Below the pieces are notes generated by a model. It ran no database searches. It saw only the letters and a list, made by a program, of their open reading frames with translations, and had not been told where the DNA came from. Below, in pieces: positions 44,684-52,697 of a DNA stretch of 64,000 nt. Source of the DNA: Bordetella hinzii LMG 13501. GTDB lineage: Bacteria > Pseudomonadota > Gammaproteobacteria > Burkholderiales > Burkholderiaceae_B. The stretch lies in NCBI RefSeq assembly GCF_001548475.1, contig NZ_LRUJ01000015.1, positions 39,027-103,026 of the forward strand, read 5' to 3'. The translations under genes were made by a program, and so were the position numbers. Each line of letters begins with the position of its first letter. Position 1 is the first letter of the stretch.

Positions 44684-45679
44684 TCAGTTCTTGTTCTTCA
44701 TGCCGGTGCGCTCGACGATAGCCGTCCATTTTTTCAGGTCGGACGCCACCACGTCGGAGAAGTGCGCGGGGCTGCCGCCCAGCGGGACCATGCCGATCTC
44801 GCCCAGCGAGGCCTGCATCTTGGCGCTCTTGACCGAGTCGTTGATCGCGCCATTGAGCTTCTGCACGATGGCCGGCGGCGTGCCGGCCGGCACCACCACG
44901 CCCACCCAATAGCTCGACGTGAACTCGGGCAGTCCCACTTCGGCGGCTGTAGGCACATTGGGCAGCACGGGGCTGCGGCGATCGGCCGTGATGACCAGCG
45001 GCCGCAGCTTGCCGGCCTGCACCTGCGGAACCTGCACGGCCTCGGTATCCACCGCGACATCGACGTGGCCGCCCAGCACCGACAGGATGGCCGGCGAACT
45101 GCCCTGGAAAGGAATATGCATCAGATTGATGCCCGCCAGGGTGTTGAGCAGCTCGCCCGTGACGTTGCACACGGAGGCCGGCCCGCAGGAGGAATAACTC
45201 AATTGCTTCTTCTTGGCCTGGGCCACCAAGTCGCTGAAGGACTGGATCTTGGAATCCGCCGCGACCGACACGATATAGGCCGACGAGGCCACCAGGGCCA
45301 CCGGCAGGAAGCTCTTGACGGGGTCGTATTGCAGCTTGCTCTCGACCGCGGGCAGGATGGTGAGCTGGCCCGTGGGCGCCAGCAGCAGCGTGTAGCCATC
45401 GGGCGTGGCGCGCGCCACGCTGGCCGCGGCGATGGCCGTGCCGCCGCCAGGCATGTTTTCCGTGATCACGGTCTGGCCCAGGCGCTGCGTCAGCTCATTG
45501 GCCAGCATGCGGCCGGCCGCGTCGGAGGCGCCGCCCGCGGAGAAGGGAATCACCAGCTTGACCGGCTTGGTGGGCCAGTTCGTGTCGGCCGATGCCGAGG
45601 GCGGGACAGCCAGGCCGGCCGTCAGGCCGATCAGCAGCGCCGCCAGGGGCTGCCGTTTACCACCGAAGCGCACAGTCAT
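44684..45679 (-). CDS. Bug/TctC family tripartite tricarboxylate-type binding protein
   Basis: A 331-residue periplasmic protein with signal peptide (cleavage near ASA-DT). The Bug fold begins WPTKPVKLVIPFSAGGASD and continues ENMPGGGTAIAAASVAR, DGYTLLL and HVDVAVDTEAV. Bug proteins bind small carboxylates, and the lack of adjacent TctAB membrane genes is usual for the family. AGGAGA lies 8 bases before the ATG at 45679. It has its own TTGA-N8-TCAA site upstream (45828-45843), and a terminator separates it from the acd-like gene. I infer that it binds the substrate or a product of the thiol/sulfinate pathway encoded next. Confidence 0.92.
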   Translation of the reverse strand: MTVRFGGKRQPLAALLIGLTAGLAVPPSASADTNWPTKPVKLVIPFSAGGASDAAGRMLANELTQRLGQTVITENMPGGGTAIAAASVARATPDGYTLLLAPTGQLTILPAVESKLQYDPVKSFLPVALVASSAYIVSVAADSKIQSFSDLVAQAKKKQLSYSSCGPASVCNVTGELLNTLAGINLMHIPFQGSSPAILSVLGGHVDVAVDTEAVQVPQVQAGKLRPLVITADRRSPVLPNVPTAAEVGLPEFTSSYWVGVVVPAGTPPAIVQKLNGAINDSVKSAKMQASLGEIGMVPLGGSPAHFSDVVASDLKKWTAIVERTGMKNKN

Positions 45680-45827
45680 TGCAATGTCTCCTGTTTGTGT
45701 CTGCGCCGTCCGTTCTCCCATCCGTGCCGCCACGCAAAACCGCCGGGCCGACCCTGTGCGAAACATCCGGAAGCAGGATTTTTTGTATGCGCAGCCATTC
45801 TTGATGAGCACGGTGCTCAATCGCAAT

Positions 45828-45843
45828 TGAATGTTTGGTCAAG
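45828..45843. promoter_or_regulatory. TTGA-N8-TCAA operator, site 1 (bug promoter)
   Basis: The dyad TTGA-ATGTTTGG-TCAA, embedded in CAATTGAA-N7-TCAAG (45824-45843), lies 149 bp before the bug start and downstream of the act-acd terminator. It is identical at all fixed positions to sites 2 and 3, consistent with a LysR operator. Confidence 0.65.
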
Positions 45844-45866
45844 TCCTCCAGGCGCCCGGAAAGCGC

Positions 45867-45902
45867 AAAAAAACCGGGTCCCGCCCTGGCGGAAAACCCG
45901 GC
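45867..45902 (-). terminator. Terminator of the act-acd operon
   Basis: Read on the minus strand, CCGGGT and ACCCGG enclose an inner CCGCC/GGCGG hairpin, followed by seven T residues. It starts 22 bp after the acd-like stop and separates that operon from bug. Confidence 0.85.
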
Positions 45903-45923
45903 CCCATGCCCCGCGGACAGCGA

Positions 45924-47129
45924 TCAGCGGTTCTTGAGATAGCCGTCGCGCGTCTGCGGCAGCTTCATCTTGAGGATGGACGACGCCACCTGGGTGCGCA
46001 GGATCTGCGCGGTGCCGCCGGCGATGGTGAACATGCGCGCATCGCGCACATGCCGCTCCATCGGAAGATCGCGTCCGTAGCCGGACGAGCCATGCAGTTG
46101 CAGCGCGTCATTGGTGACGCGGTTGGCCGTCTCGGCCGCGAAGATCTTGGCCTGCGCGGCCAGGGAGAGATCCGGAAAACCGAAGGTCGCGGGCGTGCCG
46201 CTCTGCGCGGCGCAGTGCAGCATATGGCGCGCGGCATTGAGCTGGATGGCCATGTCGGCGATCATCCACTGCAGGCCCTGGAACTCGGCAATGGCGCGCC
46301 CAAACTGCTGGCGCGATTTGGCGTACTCCACGGCCTCCTCGAAAGCGCCTTGCGCGATGCCCAGCGCCACGGAGCCCGCCCCGACGCGCTGGGCGTTATA
46401 AGCCTGCATCAGGCCGGCGAAGCCGCGCTTCAGCCCCTCGGGCGGCACCACCATCATCGATTTGTTGACTATGAGGTCTTCGAAGCTGATGTAGGTCTCG
46501 GGGATGCCACGCACGCCCATCGCGAAGCTGCGCTTGGTGACGGTCAGGCCGTCGCCCTGCGCGCCCGGCTCCTTGATGTGGATGAAGGCACCGATGCCCT
46601 GGTCCACCCCGTCATCGAAGACACGGGCGAAGATCAGGTGCAGGCGCGAAACGCCCCCGCCCGTGATCCAGTACTTCTCGCCGTTGATGATGTAGTCATC
46701 GCCCTTGCGCACGGCGCGGGTGGTCATCTCGCTGGCCGCGCTGCCCGCCTTGGGCTCGGAGATGCAGATCGCCGGCTTGTCGCCGGCCAGCACGCATTGC
46801 GCGGCCAGCGTCTTCTGCTCTTCCGAGCCATATTGCATGATGGCTCCGATGGCGCCCATATTGGCCTCCACCGTGATGCGGCCCATGGTGGCGCAGGCCT
46901 TGGCCATTTCCTCGATGACGATGACGGTGTCCAGATAGCTCCGGCCCTGGCCGCCATAGGCCTTGGGGATGGTCATCCCCATGAAACCGGCCTCGCGCAG
47001 CCGGCGCACGTTGTCCACAGGATACTGCTCGGAGCGATCGGTCTCGGCGGCGGTCGGCTTGAATACGGTCTGCGCCAGCTCGCGGGCGCGTTGCTGCAGG
47101 GCGATCTGGTCTTGGCTAAGCGGTGTCAT
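45924..47129 (-). CDS. Acyl-CoA-dehydrogenase-fold protein, probable 3-sulfinopropionyl-CoA desulfinase
   Basis: A 401-residue member of the acyl-CoA dehydrogenase superfamily (FAD-binding region GEKYWITGG, ICISEPKAGSAASEM, C-terminal LHGSSGYGRDLPMERHVRDAR). Both usual positions for the catalytic base are changed: the MCAD-type Glu is Gly371 (IAGGTAQ), and the isovaleryl-CoA-dehydrogenase-type Glu is Gln247 (YNAQRVGAG). It therefore should not work as an ordinary dehydrogenase. Loss of the Glu and an Arg at position 84 (ATMGR, Arg84 here) are the features I recall for 3-sulfinopropionyl-CoA desulfinase of Advenella, which releases sulfite and gives propionyl-CoA. The thiol dioxygenase and CoA-transferase upstream fit exactly this role. 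It starts 13 bp after the CoA-transferase. Confidence 0.78.
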   Translation of the reverse strand: MTPLSQDQIALQQRARELAQTVFKPTAAETDRSEQYPVDNVRRLREAGFMGMTIPKAYGGQGRSYLDTVIVIEEMAKACATMGRITVEANMGAIGAIMQYGSEEQKTLAAQCVLAGDKPAICISEPKAGSAASEMTTRAVRKGDDYIINGEKYWITGGGVSRLHLIFARVFDDGVDQGIGAFIHIKEPGAQGDGLTVTKRSFAMGVRGIPETYISFEDLIVNKSMMVVPPEGLKRGFAGLMQAYNAQRVGAGSVALGIAQGAFEEAVEYAKSRQQFGRAIAEFQGLQWMIADMAIQLNAARHMLHCAAQSGTPATFGFPDLSLAAQAKIFAAETANRVTNDALQLHGSSGYGRDLPMERHVRDARMFTIAGGTAQILRTQVASSILKMKLPQTRDGYLKNR

Positions 47130-47142
47130 TGTCTCTCCATGG

Positions 47143-48354
47143 TCAAGCGTGGTGGGCGCGCGCCGCCGCAGGGGCCAGCCAATCGGCCAGGATCTCCTGC
47201 TCGTGTTCGTTCAGGCGCGGCGGCGGGCGGCGGTAATCGACGGGGGTTTCCGACAGCTTCAAGGGATTGGCCAGCAGGCTGACATGGCCTTCCTGGGCCC
47301 AGGCGCAGGGCAGGTCCACGCGGGCGCCGCGCGCCTTGACGTGCGGATCCCCGAAGACGTCCTCCAAGTTGTTCACCGGCCCGCAGGGCACGCCCACGGC
47401 CTCCAGCGCGGCCAGCCAATCCGCGCGCCGGCGGCCCCGCAAGGCCTGCTGCACCAGGCCGCACAGTTCGTCGCGGTGCGCGATGCGCGCCACATTGGTC
47501 CGGTAGCGTTCGTCATCGGACAGCCCGGCCAGGCCCGCCACTTCGCAGAAGCGGGCGAACTGGGCGTCGTTGCCCACCGCCAGGATGAGCGGCGCATCGG
47601 CCGTATCGAAGACCTGGTAGGGAACGATATTGGGATGGCCATTGCCCAGGCGCGTGGGCAGCTGGCCCGCGGCCAGATAGTTGGTGCCGGCATTGACCAG
47701 CCAGGCGATCTGGCTGTCCAGGAGGGAAATATCGATGTGCTGGCCCGCGCCGGTCGCATCCCGGTGGCGTAGCGCCGCCAGGATGCCGACCGCCGCGTAC
47801 ATGCCGGTCATGACGTCGGCGATCCCCACGCCGACCTTCATGGGCGTGCCCTCGGGCTCGCCGGTCAGGCTCATGATGCCGCCCATGCCCTGTATGAGGA
47901 AGTCATAGCCGGCGCGCTTGGCGTAGGGGCCGGTCTGGCCGAAGCCCGTCACGGAGCAATAGACCAGGCCGGGATAGCGGTCCTTCAGCTGCTCATAGGC
48001 CAGGCCGTACTTGGCCAGCCCGCCCACTTTGTAGTTCTCGACCAGCACATCGGCCCGGCCCAGCAGCTCGTGGATGCGCGCCTGCCCCTCGGCGGTCGCG
48101 ATATCGATGGCGATGGAGCGCTTGTTGCGGTTGGCGCACAGATAGTAGGCGCTCTCCTCGGTTTCCACGCCCGCCTTGTCCTTGATGTAGGGCGGGCCCC
48201 ATTTGCGCGTGTCGTCGCCCTCATCGGGCTTCTCGACCTTGACGACATCGGCGCCCAGATCCCCCAGCAGCTGGGTGGCGCTGGGACCGGCGAGGATGCG
48301 CGACAGATCGAGAACACGGATGCCTTGCAATGCCGAGGGTTGAACCGCCTGCAC
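47143..48354 (-). CDS. Class III CoA-transferase, probable 3-sulfinopropionate CoA-transferase
   Basis: A 403-residue CaiB/BaiF enzyme with a GTG start and a strong AAGGAGA 7 bases upstream. GIRVLDLSRILAGPSATQLLGDLGADVVKVE and NRNKRSIAIDI are diagnostic; Asp151 in RAGYDFLIQGMGG is the likely acyl-anhydride-forming residue. Its partner acid is not readable from the sequence. The location between a Gln-type thiol dioxygenase and a desulfinase-like enzyme matches succinyl-CoA:3-sulfinopropionate CoA-transferase (Act) of 3-sulfinopropionate degraders. It forms an operon with the acd-like gene and is preceded by a TTGA-N8-TCAA site. Confidence 0.75.
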   Translation of the reverse strand: MQAVQPSALQGIRVLDLSRILAGPSATQLLGDLGADVVKVEKPDEGDDTRKWGPPYIKDKAGVETEESAYYLCANRNKRSIAIDIATAEGQARIHELLGRADVLVENYKVGGLAKYGLAYEQLKDRYPGLVYCSVTGFGQTGPYAKRAGYDFLIQGMGGIMSLTGEPEGTPMKVGVGIADVMTGMYAAVGILAALRHRDATGAGQHIDISLLDSQIAWLVNAGTNYLAAGQLPTRLGNGHPNIVPYQVFDTADAPLILAVGNDAQFARFCEVAGLAGLSDDERYRTNVARIAHRDELCGLVQQALRGRRRADWLAALEAVGVPCGPVNNLEDVFGDPHVKARGARVDLPCAWAQEGHVSLLANPLKLSETPVDYRRPPPRLNEHEQEILADWLAPAAARAHHA

Positions 48355-48413
48355 GATGTGATCTCCTTAATCGGTATCTGTGCAGTCTATGGTTCAACAA
48401 CATCACTCACAAT

Positions 48414-48429
48414 TGAAAATAAACTCAAG
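48414..48429. promoter_or_regulatory. TTGA-N8-TCAA operator, site 2 (act-acd promoter)
   Basis: TTGA-AAATAAAC-TCAA within CAATTGAA-N7-TCAAG (48410-48429). It lies in the 77-bp gap between the mdo-like stop and the CoA-transferase start, about 60 bp before the GTG. AT-rich sequence beside it is unlike the rest of the window. Confidence 0.65.
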
Positions 48430-48431
48430 TG

Positions 48432-49013
48432 TCAGCGGGCGGAGATCTCGGCCTCGTTGGAGTATCCCGACACAAAGGTCTTGGGCGCGCCAGTTTCCTG
48501 GTTGAAGACATGGCGGGAGATCTTGCCGATGTTGCCGCCATACACATGGATGCTGATGGACACCCGGTCTTCGTACACATTGGAGACGCGATGGATGTCG
48601 CCGGTCGATGGCGACAGAGTCTCGATGGTGCGTGTCTGCAGGATCCCGGTGTGGCCCGGGATCATGGAATGGCCGTCCTCGGCGCGGGTGAACATCTCCG
48701 AGCGCTCGGCGCCGCGCAGCACGCCGATGATGGCCCAGACCGTGTGATTGTGAATGGGCGTCTTCTGGCCCGGTCCCCATACAAAGCTGACGACGGAGAA
48801 ACGGTCCTCGGGATCGGCGTAGAGCAGATATTGCTGGTAGTACTGGGGGTGCGGCTGGGCGTAGGCCTCGGGCAGCCAATCGTCTTCCTGGACCAGCTCG
48901 GCCACCAGCCCCGTGCCGCTGTCCAGGATGCGCTGCTCATTGCCCGCCGCGCTGTCCACCAGCGCGGTGAAGCGGCGCGTGAAATCCACAAACTTTGCAG
49001 GCATGTTCTTCAT
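48432..49013 (-). CDS. Gln-type thiol dioxygenase, 3-mercaptopropionate dioxygenase-like
   Basis: A 193-residue cupin of the cysteine dioxygenase family. The 3-His iron site is His88 and His90 (TPIHNHTVW) and His141 (DIHRVSN). The outer-sphere triad is Ser154-x-His156-x-Tyr158 (SIHVY). At the substrate carboxylate position the sequence reads QQYLLYADP, with Gln61 where cysteine dioxygenases have Arg. That makes it a Gln-type enzyme, the group characterised as 3-mercaptopropionate dioxygenases, forming 3-sulfinopropionate from the thiol and O2. AGAGGAGA precedes the ATG at 49013. A TTGA-N8-TCAA site lies upstream. Cysteine could be a minor substrate. Confidence 0.85.
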   Translation of the reverse strand: MKNMPAKFVDFTRRFTALVDSAAGNEQRILDSGTGLVAELVQEDDWLPEAYAQPHPQYYQQYLLYADPEDRFSVVSFVWGPGQKTPIHNHTVWAIIGVLRGAERSEMFTRAEDGHSMIPGHTGILQTRTIETLSPSTGDIHRVSNVYEDRVSISIHVYGGNIGKISRHVFNQETGAPKTFVSGYSNEAEISAR

Positions 49014-49141
49014 GATGTCTCCTCTTGTTTTGATCGCGGGCCATCGATGCGGGATGGCCTGGGATCGCACGAGGAAAGGCCCTGCCTGCACCGCGGCTGC
49101 CGGCTGTCTAGAGTCTAAGCGCCGGCGCGGTCAAGTCCAAT

Positions 49142-49157
49142 TGAAATTGCGTTCAAG
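49142..49157. promoter_or_regulatory. TTGA-N8-TCAA operator, site 3 (mdo-like promoter)
   Basis: TTGA-AATTGCGT-TCAA, within CAATTGAA-N7-TCAAG (49138-49157); the core TTGAA-N6-TTCAA is a perfect palindrome. It lies 128 bp upstream of the mdo-like start and just beyond the lysR stop. Confidence 0.65.
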
Positions 49158-49168
49158 CGATGCCGGCC

Positions 49169-50077
49169 CTAGCTGAACAAGGCCTTGCCCGCCGTGGCCC
49201 GCCGCGTTTCCTGCCAGAAGGCCTTGGCGGCGGGCGACAGGCGCTGCTGGTTCAGGCAGGCCAGGCCTATCCTGCGCGTGGTGCTCGGAACAAGCGGCCG
49301 GAAGACCGTGCCCGGGTAACGTTCGGGCAGGGCCAGCTTGGCCAGCACCGAGATCCCCTTGCCCTTGGAGACCAGCTCCAGGATGGACATCAACTGCAGG
49401 ACCTCATAGCCCACGCGCGGACTCAGATCATGCCGCGCGAACAGGCGCGTGACCAGCTCCTGCGAACCGGCGCGTGTCAGGATGAAGGGCTCGCCGGTCA
49501 GCTGCCCGACGTGCACAGTCTCCAGGGCGGCCAGGGGATGGTCCTGCGGCAGCACCGCCACGAGCTCATCGACGGCCAGGGTCTGGGTCTCCAGTTCGCT
49601 CTTGGGCAGCGTGACCACGGCAAGCTCCAGGCGGCGCTCGATGAGATCGCGCGAAGTCTGCTCATCCGGCTTTTCGGTGACAAGGACCTCGATGCCCGGA
49701 TAGCGCGCCTTGAAACGCTCCAGCAGGGGCGGCAGGACCTTGATGGTGGCGCTCGCGCCGAAAGAGCCCAGCTTGAGAAAACCCGACTTCAGTTCCGCGC
49801 CGGCCAGGGCGGTGGCCTGTATCAGCTGCAGCGAGGCGAACACATCGCGCACATGCGGCAAGACCTGCTCGGCCGTGTAGGTCAGGGCCACGCCGGGCGT
49901 ATTGCGGTCGATCAGCTCGGTGCCCAGCGCGGTTTCCAGCGCCCGCAGCGCATGGCTGGTCGCCGACGGCGACATCCCCATCTTCGCCCCCGCGCCCGCG
50001 ATGCCCTCGGCCGACACCAGGGACAGCAGGAGCTCCAGTTGACGCAAGGTGGGCAAATTGGCGCTGCGGCGGGACAT
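49169..50077 (-). CDS. LysR family regulator of the mdo-act-acd-bug cluster
   Basis: A 302-residue LTTR with N-terminal HTH (LELLLSLVSAEGIAGAGAKMG, then MSPSATSHALRALETALG) and a two-lobed effector domain (FLKLGSFGASATIKVLPPLLERF). It is the first gene of the cluster on the minus strand and has a TTGA-N8-TCAA site in its own promoter, as do the three units it should control. An Act/Acd product or 3-sulfinopropionate is the likely inducer (inference). ATG at 50077 has AAAGG 8 bases upstream; ATG at 50092 is an alternative. Confidence 0.85.
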   Translation of the reverse strand: MSRRSANLPTLRQLELLLSLVSAEGIAGAGAKMGMSPSATSHALRALETALGTELIDRNTPGVALTYTAEQVLPHVRDVFASLQLIQATALAGAELKSGFLKLGSFGASATIKVLPPLLERFKARYPGIEVLVTEKPDEQTSRDLIERRLELAVVTLPKSELETQTLAVDELVAVLPQDHPLAALETVHVGQLTGEPFILTRAGSQELVTRLFARHDLSPRVGYEVLQLMSILELVSKGKGISVLAKLALPERYPGTVFRPLVPSTTRRIGLACLNQQRLSPAAKAFWQETRRATAGKALFS

Positions 50078-50108
50078 TGAGTGACCTTTCATGCCATTTG
50101 GCTTCGGC

Positions 50109-50124
50109 TTGATTCTACGCTCAA
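50109..50124. promoter_or_regulatory. TTGA-N8-TCAA operator, site 4 (lysR promoter)
   Basis: TTGA-TTCTACGC-TCAA, 32 bp before the lysR start; the flanks differ from the other three sites. It is placed for autoregulation. Confidence 0.55.
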
Positions 50125-50160
50125 TCCCCGCCGCGCAGACTTGAGGTTTCCCCTGTGATG

Positions 50161-51000
50161 CTAGCCCCGCAAAGGCAGGTGGATGCGTGTGAGCAACTCG
50201 GCGGCGGGCGTGGTCCTCGGGTCGTTGACATACTCTTCGAACATGGGAAAGTCGTGCGGCTCCCTGCCGCTGTCGGGCAGCCATGCCGAGAACATCCAGT
50301 TGTAGGCGTGGTCGATCTCGGAATAAGGCCCGACGTACTCCAGCACCGCGCAGGTCATGGCGGGTATGGCCAGTGTCTCCAGGGGCGCGGCCACGGTGCG
50401 GCCGGCCGCCAGCGCCACGCCCGCATGCGAACGCAGCCGGGCGGCCGCGACCTGCTGCGGATCATCGTAATAGACGCCGATCCAGGGGCCGGGCGCCTCG
50501 CCCAGCAGGCCCTGGCCGACGGCCAGCATGGTCAGGCGGTCGAAGCTCTCGCCGATACGCTGATAATCGCCCTGGTGGGCCAGGGCGGCCAGGGTCAGGG
50601 CGGGACAGGGACGGATATGGACGGTATACATGACAGGCTCCTTGGATGAACGTTGCAGGAGGCGCTGCGCGCGATACCGGCCCGGCGGGACGCCGTAGCT
50701 CGCGCCAAAGGCGCGGCTGAACGAGGCCAGGGACTGATAGCCCGCCCGGCGGGCCACCCGGGCCAGGTCATCCTGGCCGCGGGTCAGCTCCACGGCCGCG
50801 CGCTGCATGCGCATGCGCTGGGCGGTGTCGCTGACCGTCTCGCCCATCATGGCGCGATAGACACGGTGGAAATGGTAGGGCGACAGGCAGGCCAGATCCG
50901 CCAGCTGGTGCAGGTCGGGGCTGGCCTGCGGATGGCTCGCCAGCCATTGCAGGACGGGTTCGAGACGGGCGGCGTACTGGGCTCGGGTTGTGGGTTTCAT
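50161..51000 (-). CDS. AraC family regulator with GyrI-like effector domain
   Basis: A 279-residue regulator. Residues 10-115 carry the two AraC helix-turn-helix motifs (LADLACLSPYHFHRVYRAMMG and LARVARRAGYQSLASFSRAFG, split by a helix). From about residue 124 the GyrI/SOUL-like domain begins (YTVHIRPCPALTLAALAHQGDY) and ends with EEYVNDPRTTPAAELLTRIHLP, as in Rob/BmrR-type drug- or cation-sensing proteins. It may sense an amphipathic compound; the target gene is unknown. The 83-bp gap to the lysR gene holds site 4. Confidence 0.9.
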   Translation of the reverse strand: MKPTTRAQYAARLEPVLQWLASHPQASPDLHQLADLACLSPYHFHRVYRAMMGETVSDTAQRMRMQRAAVELTRGQDDLARVARRAGYQSLASFSRAFGASYGVPPGRYRAQRLLQRSSKEPVMYTVHIRPCPALTLAALAHQGDYQRIGESFDRLTMLAVGQGLLGEAPGPWIGVYYDDPQQVAAARLRSHAGVALAAGRTVAAPLETLAIPAMTCAVLEYVGPYSEIDHAYNWMFSAWLPDSGREPHDFPMFEEYVNDPRTTPAAELLTRIHLPLRG

Positions 51001-51063
51001 GCGCGGCTCCTGAACCCGGACCTTACCCGCGCCGCGTTTGCGGATCTTGCGGTCTTCGCCCGT

Positions 51064-52227
51064 TCAGGTGGGATAGGTGCCCGGCACCAGGATGCTGCGG
51101 TCGATTTCCGAGATATTGCGGCGGCCGCAAAGCGCCATGGTCACGTCCGCTTCTTTGTAGATGATCTCCAGCGCGCGCCTCACGCCCGCCTTGCCATAGG
51201 CCCCCAGGCCATACAAGAAGGCGCGTCCGATCATGGTGCCGCGCGCGCCCAGCGCCACGGCCTTGAGCACGTCCTGCCCGGACCGGATGCCGCTGTCGAG
51301 CCAGACCTCGATCTGCGAGCCCACCTCGCTGACGATGGCCGGCAGGATCTCGATGGTCGACACCGCGCCGTCAAGCTGGCGCCCGCCATGATTGCTGACG
51401 ATGATGGCGTCGGCGCCCGTGGCCGCGGCGCGGCGCGCATCCTCGACGTCCAGGATGCCCTTGAGGATGAGCTTGCCGCCCCAGCGCTCCTTGATCCAGG
51501 CCACATCGTCCCAGCTCAGGCGCGGGTCGAACTGCTCGGCGGTCCACGACGAGAGCGCGGCCAGGTCCGTCACGCCCTTGGCATGGCCCACGATATTGCC
51601 GAAGGTGCGCCGCTTGGTGCCCAGCATGCCCAGACACCAGCGCGGCTTGAAGGCCAGGTTGAACATATTGGCCAGCGTCAGCTTGGGCGGCGCGGACAGG
51701 CCGTTCTTGATGTCCTTGTGGCGCTGGCCCATGATCTGCAGGTCCAGCGTCAGGACCAGGGCGGAGCAGCCCGCGGCCTTGGCGCGGTCGATCAGGTTGC
51801 CGATGAACTCGCGGTCGCGCATGACGTAGAGCTGGAACCAGAACGGCTTCTGCGTGGCCTGGGCGACGTCCTCGATGGAGCAGATGCTCATGGTCGACAG
51901 CGTGAAGGGCACGCCGAACTCGGCGGCGGCCTGCGCGGCCAGGATCTCGCCATCGGCATGCTGCATGCCGGTCAGGCCGGTGGGCGCCAGCGCCACCGGC
52001 ATCTTGACGTCGATGCCCGCCATGGTGGTCGCCAGCGAGCGGCCGTCCATGTTGACCGCCACACGCTGGCGCAGCTTGATCTTCTGGAACTCGCTCTCGT
52101 TGGCGCGATAGGTTCCTTCGGTCCAGGCGCCAGAATCGGCGTAATCGTAGAACATGCGCGGCACGCGGCGTTTTGCAACGGCTCGCAGATCTTCGATGCA
52201 GGTCATCGTGGAGAGATTCTGGCTCAT
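51064..52227 (-). CDS. FMN-dependent alpha-hydroxy-acid oxidase/dehydrogenase (LldD-like)
   Basis: A 387-residue flavoprotein of the glycolate oxidase/L-lactate dehydrogenase family. MFYDYADSGAWTEGTYRANE, PVALAPTGLTGMQHADGE and the signature SNHGGRQLDGA (active-site His and Arg) are all present; GIRSGQDVLKAVALGARGTMIGR is the FMN phosphate site. It oxidises an L-2-hydroxy acid; L-lactate is likely but unproven. The start MSQNLST at 52227 is chosen over MTCIEDL at 52206; both lack a strong SD. It is divergent from acylphosphatase. Confidence 0.88.
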   Translation of the reverse strand: MSQNLSTMTCIEDLRAVAKRRVPRMFYDYADSGAWTEGTYRANESEFQKIKLRQRVAVNMDGRSLATTMAGIDVKMPVALAPTGLTGMQHADGEILAAQAAAEFGVPFTLSTMSICSIEDVAQATQKPFWFQLYVMRDREFIGNLIDRAKAAGCSALVLTLDLQIMGQRHKDIKNGLSAPPKLTLANMFNLAFKPRWCLGMLGTKRRTFGNIVGHAKGVTDLAALSSWTAEQFDPRLSWDDVAWIKERWGGKLILKGILDVEDARRAAATGADAIIVSNHGGRQLDGAVSTIEILPAIVSEVGSQIEVWLDSGIRSGQDVLKAVALGARGTMIGRAFLYGLGAYGKAGVRRALEIIYKEADVTMALCGRRNISEIDRSILVPGTYPT

Positions 52228-52397
52228 GGATCCAAGGAAGAATGCGGCTTGGGCGCACCGCCTGACGTCTCCGGGGCCATCCCGGGAGCGAGGGCAAGTA
52301 TACGATGCCGGCTTGGCGATATCGGGCCGCCCGCCCGATAATTCGCCTTGGTGCGCGGCCATGCTGCGGCGCAACACCGCTTCTACAGGAATCACCG

Positions 52398-52682
52398 ATG
52401 CAAGACCCCCATATCGAAACCGTGTTCGTCGTCGTGCATGGCAAGGTCCAGGGCGTGGGCTACCGCCACGCCACCGTGCGGCGCGCGCATCTGGTCGGCG
52501 CTACCGGCTGGGTGCAGAACATGGAAGACGGCACGGTCCAGGCCATGGTGCAGGGCACGCCGGACCAGGTGGACCAGATGCTCGAATGGATGCGGCGCGG
52601 CCCGCCCGCGGCCGTGGTCACCGAACTCGAATCGCGCCGCGACGACACCGAGCGGCGCTACAAGCACTTCGCCCAGCACTGA
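52398..52682 (+). CDS. acyP: Acylphosphatase
   Basis: A 94-residue alpha/beta protein that hydrolyses carboxyl-phosphate bonds. The catalytic Arg is in GKVQGVGYRHATVR and the catalytic Asn in GWVQNMEDGTV; TELESRRDD and RRYKHF are near the end. GGA sits upstream of the ATG at 52398. It is convergent with the TetR gene, with a 15-bp gap. Confidence 0.93.
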   Translation: MQDPHIETVFVVVHGKVQGVGYRHATVRRAHLVGATGWVQNMEDGTVQAMVQGTPDQVDQMLEWMRRGPPAAVVTELESRRDDTERRYKHFAQH

Positions 52683-52697
52683 ACGCGCCGGCGCGGG

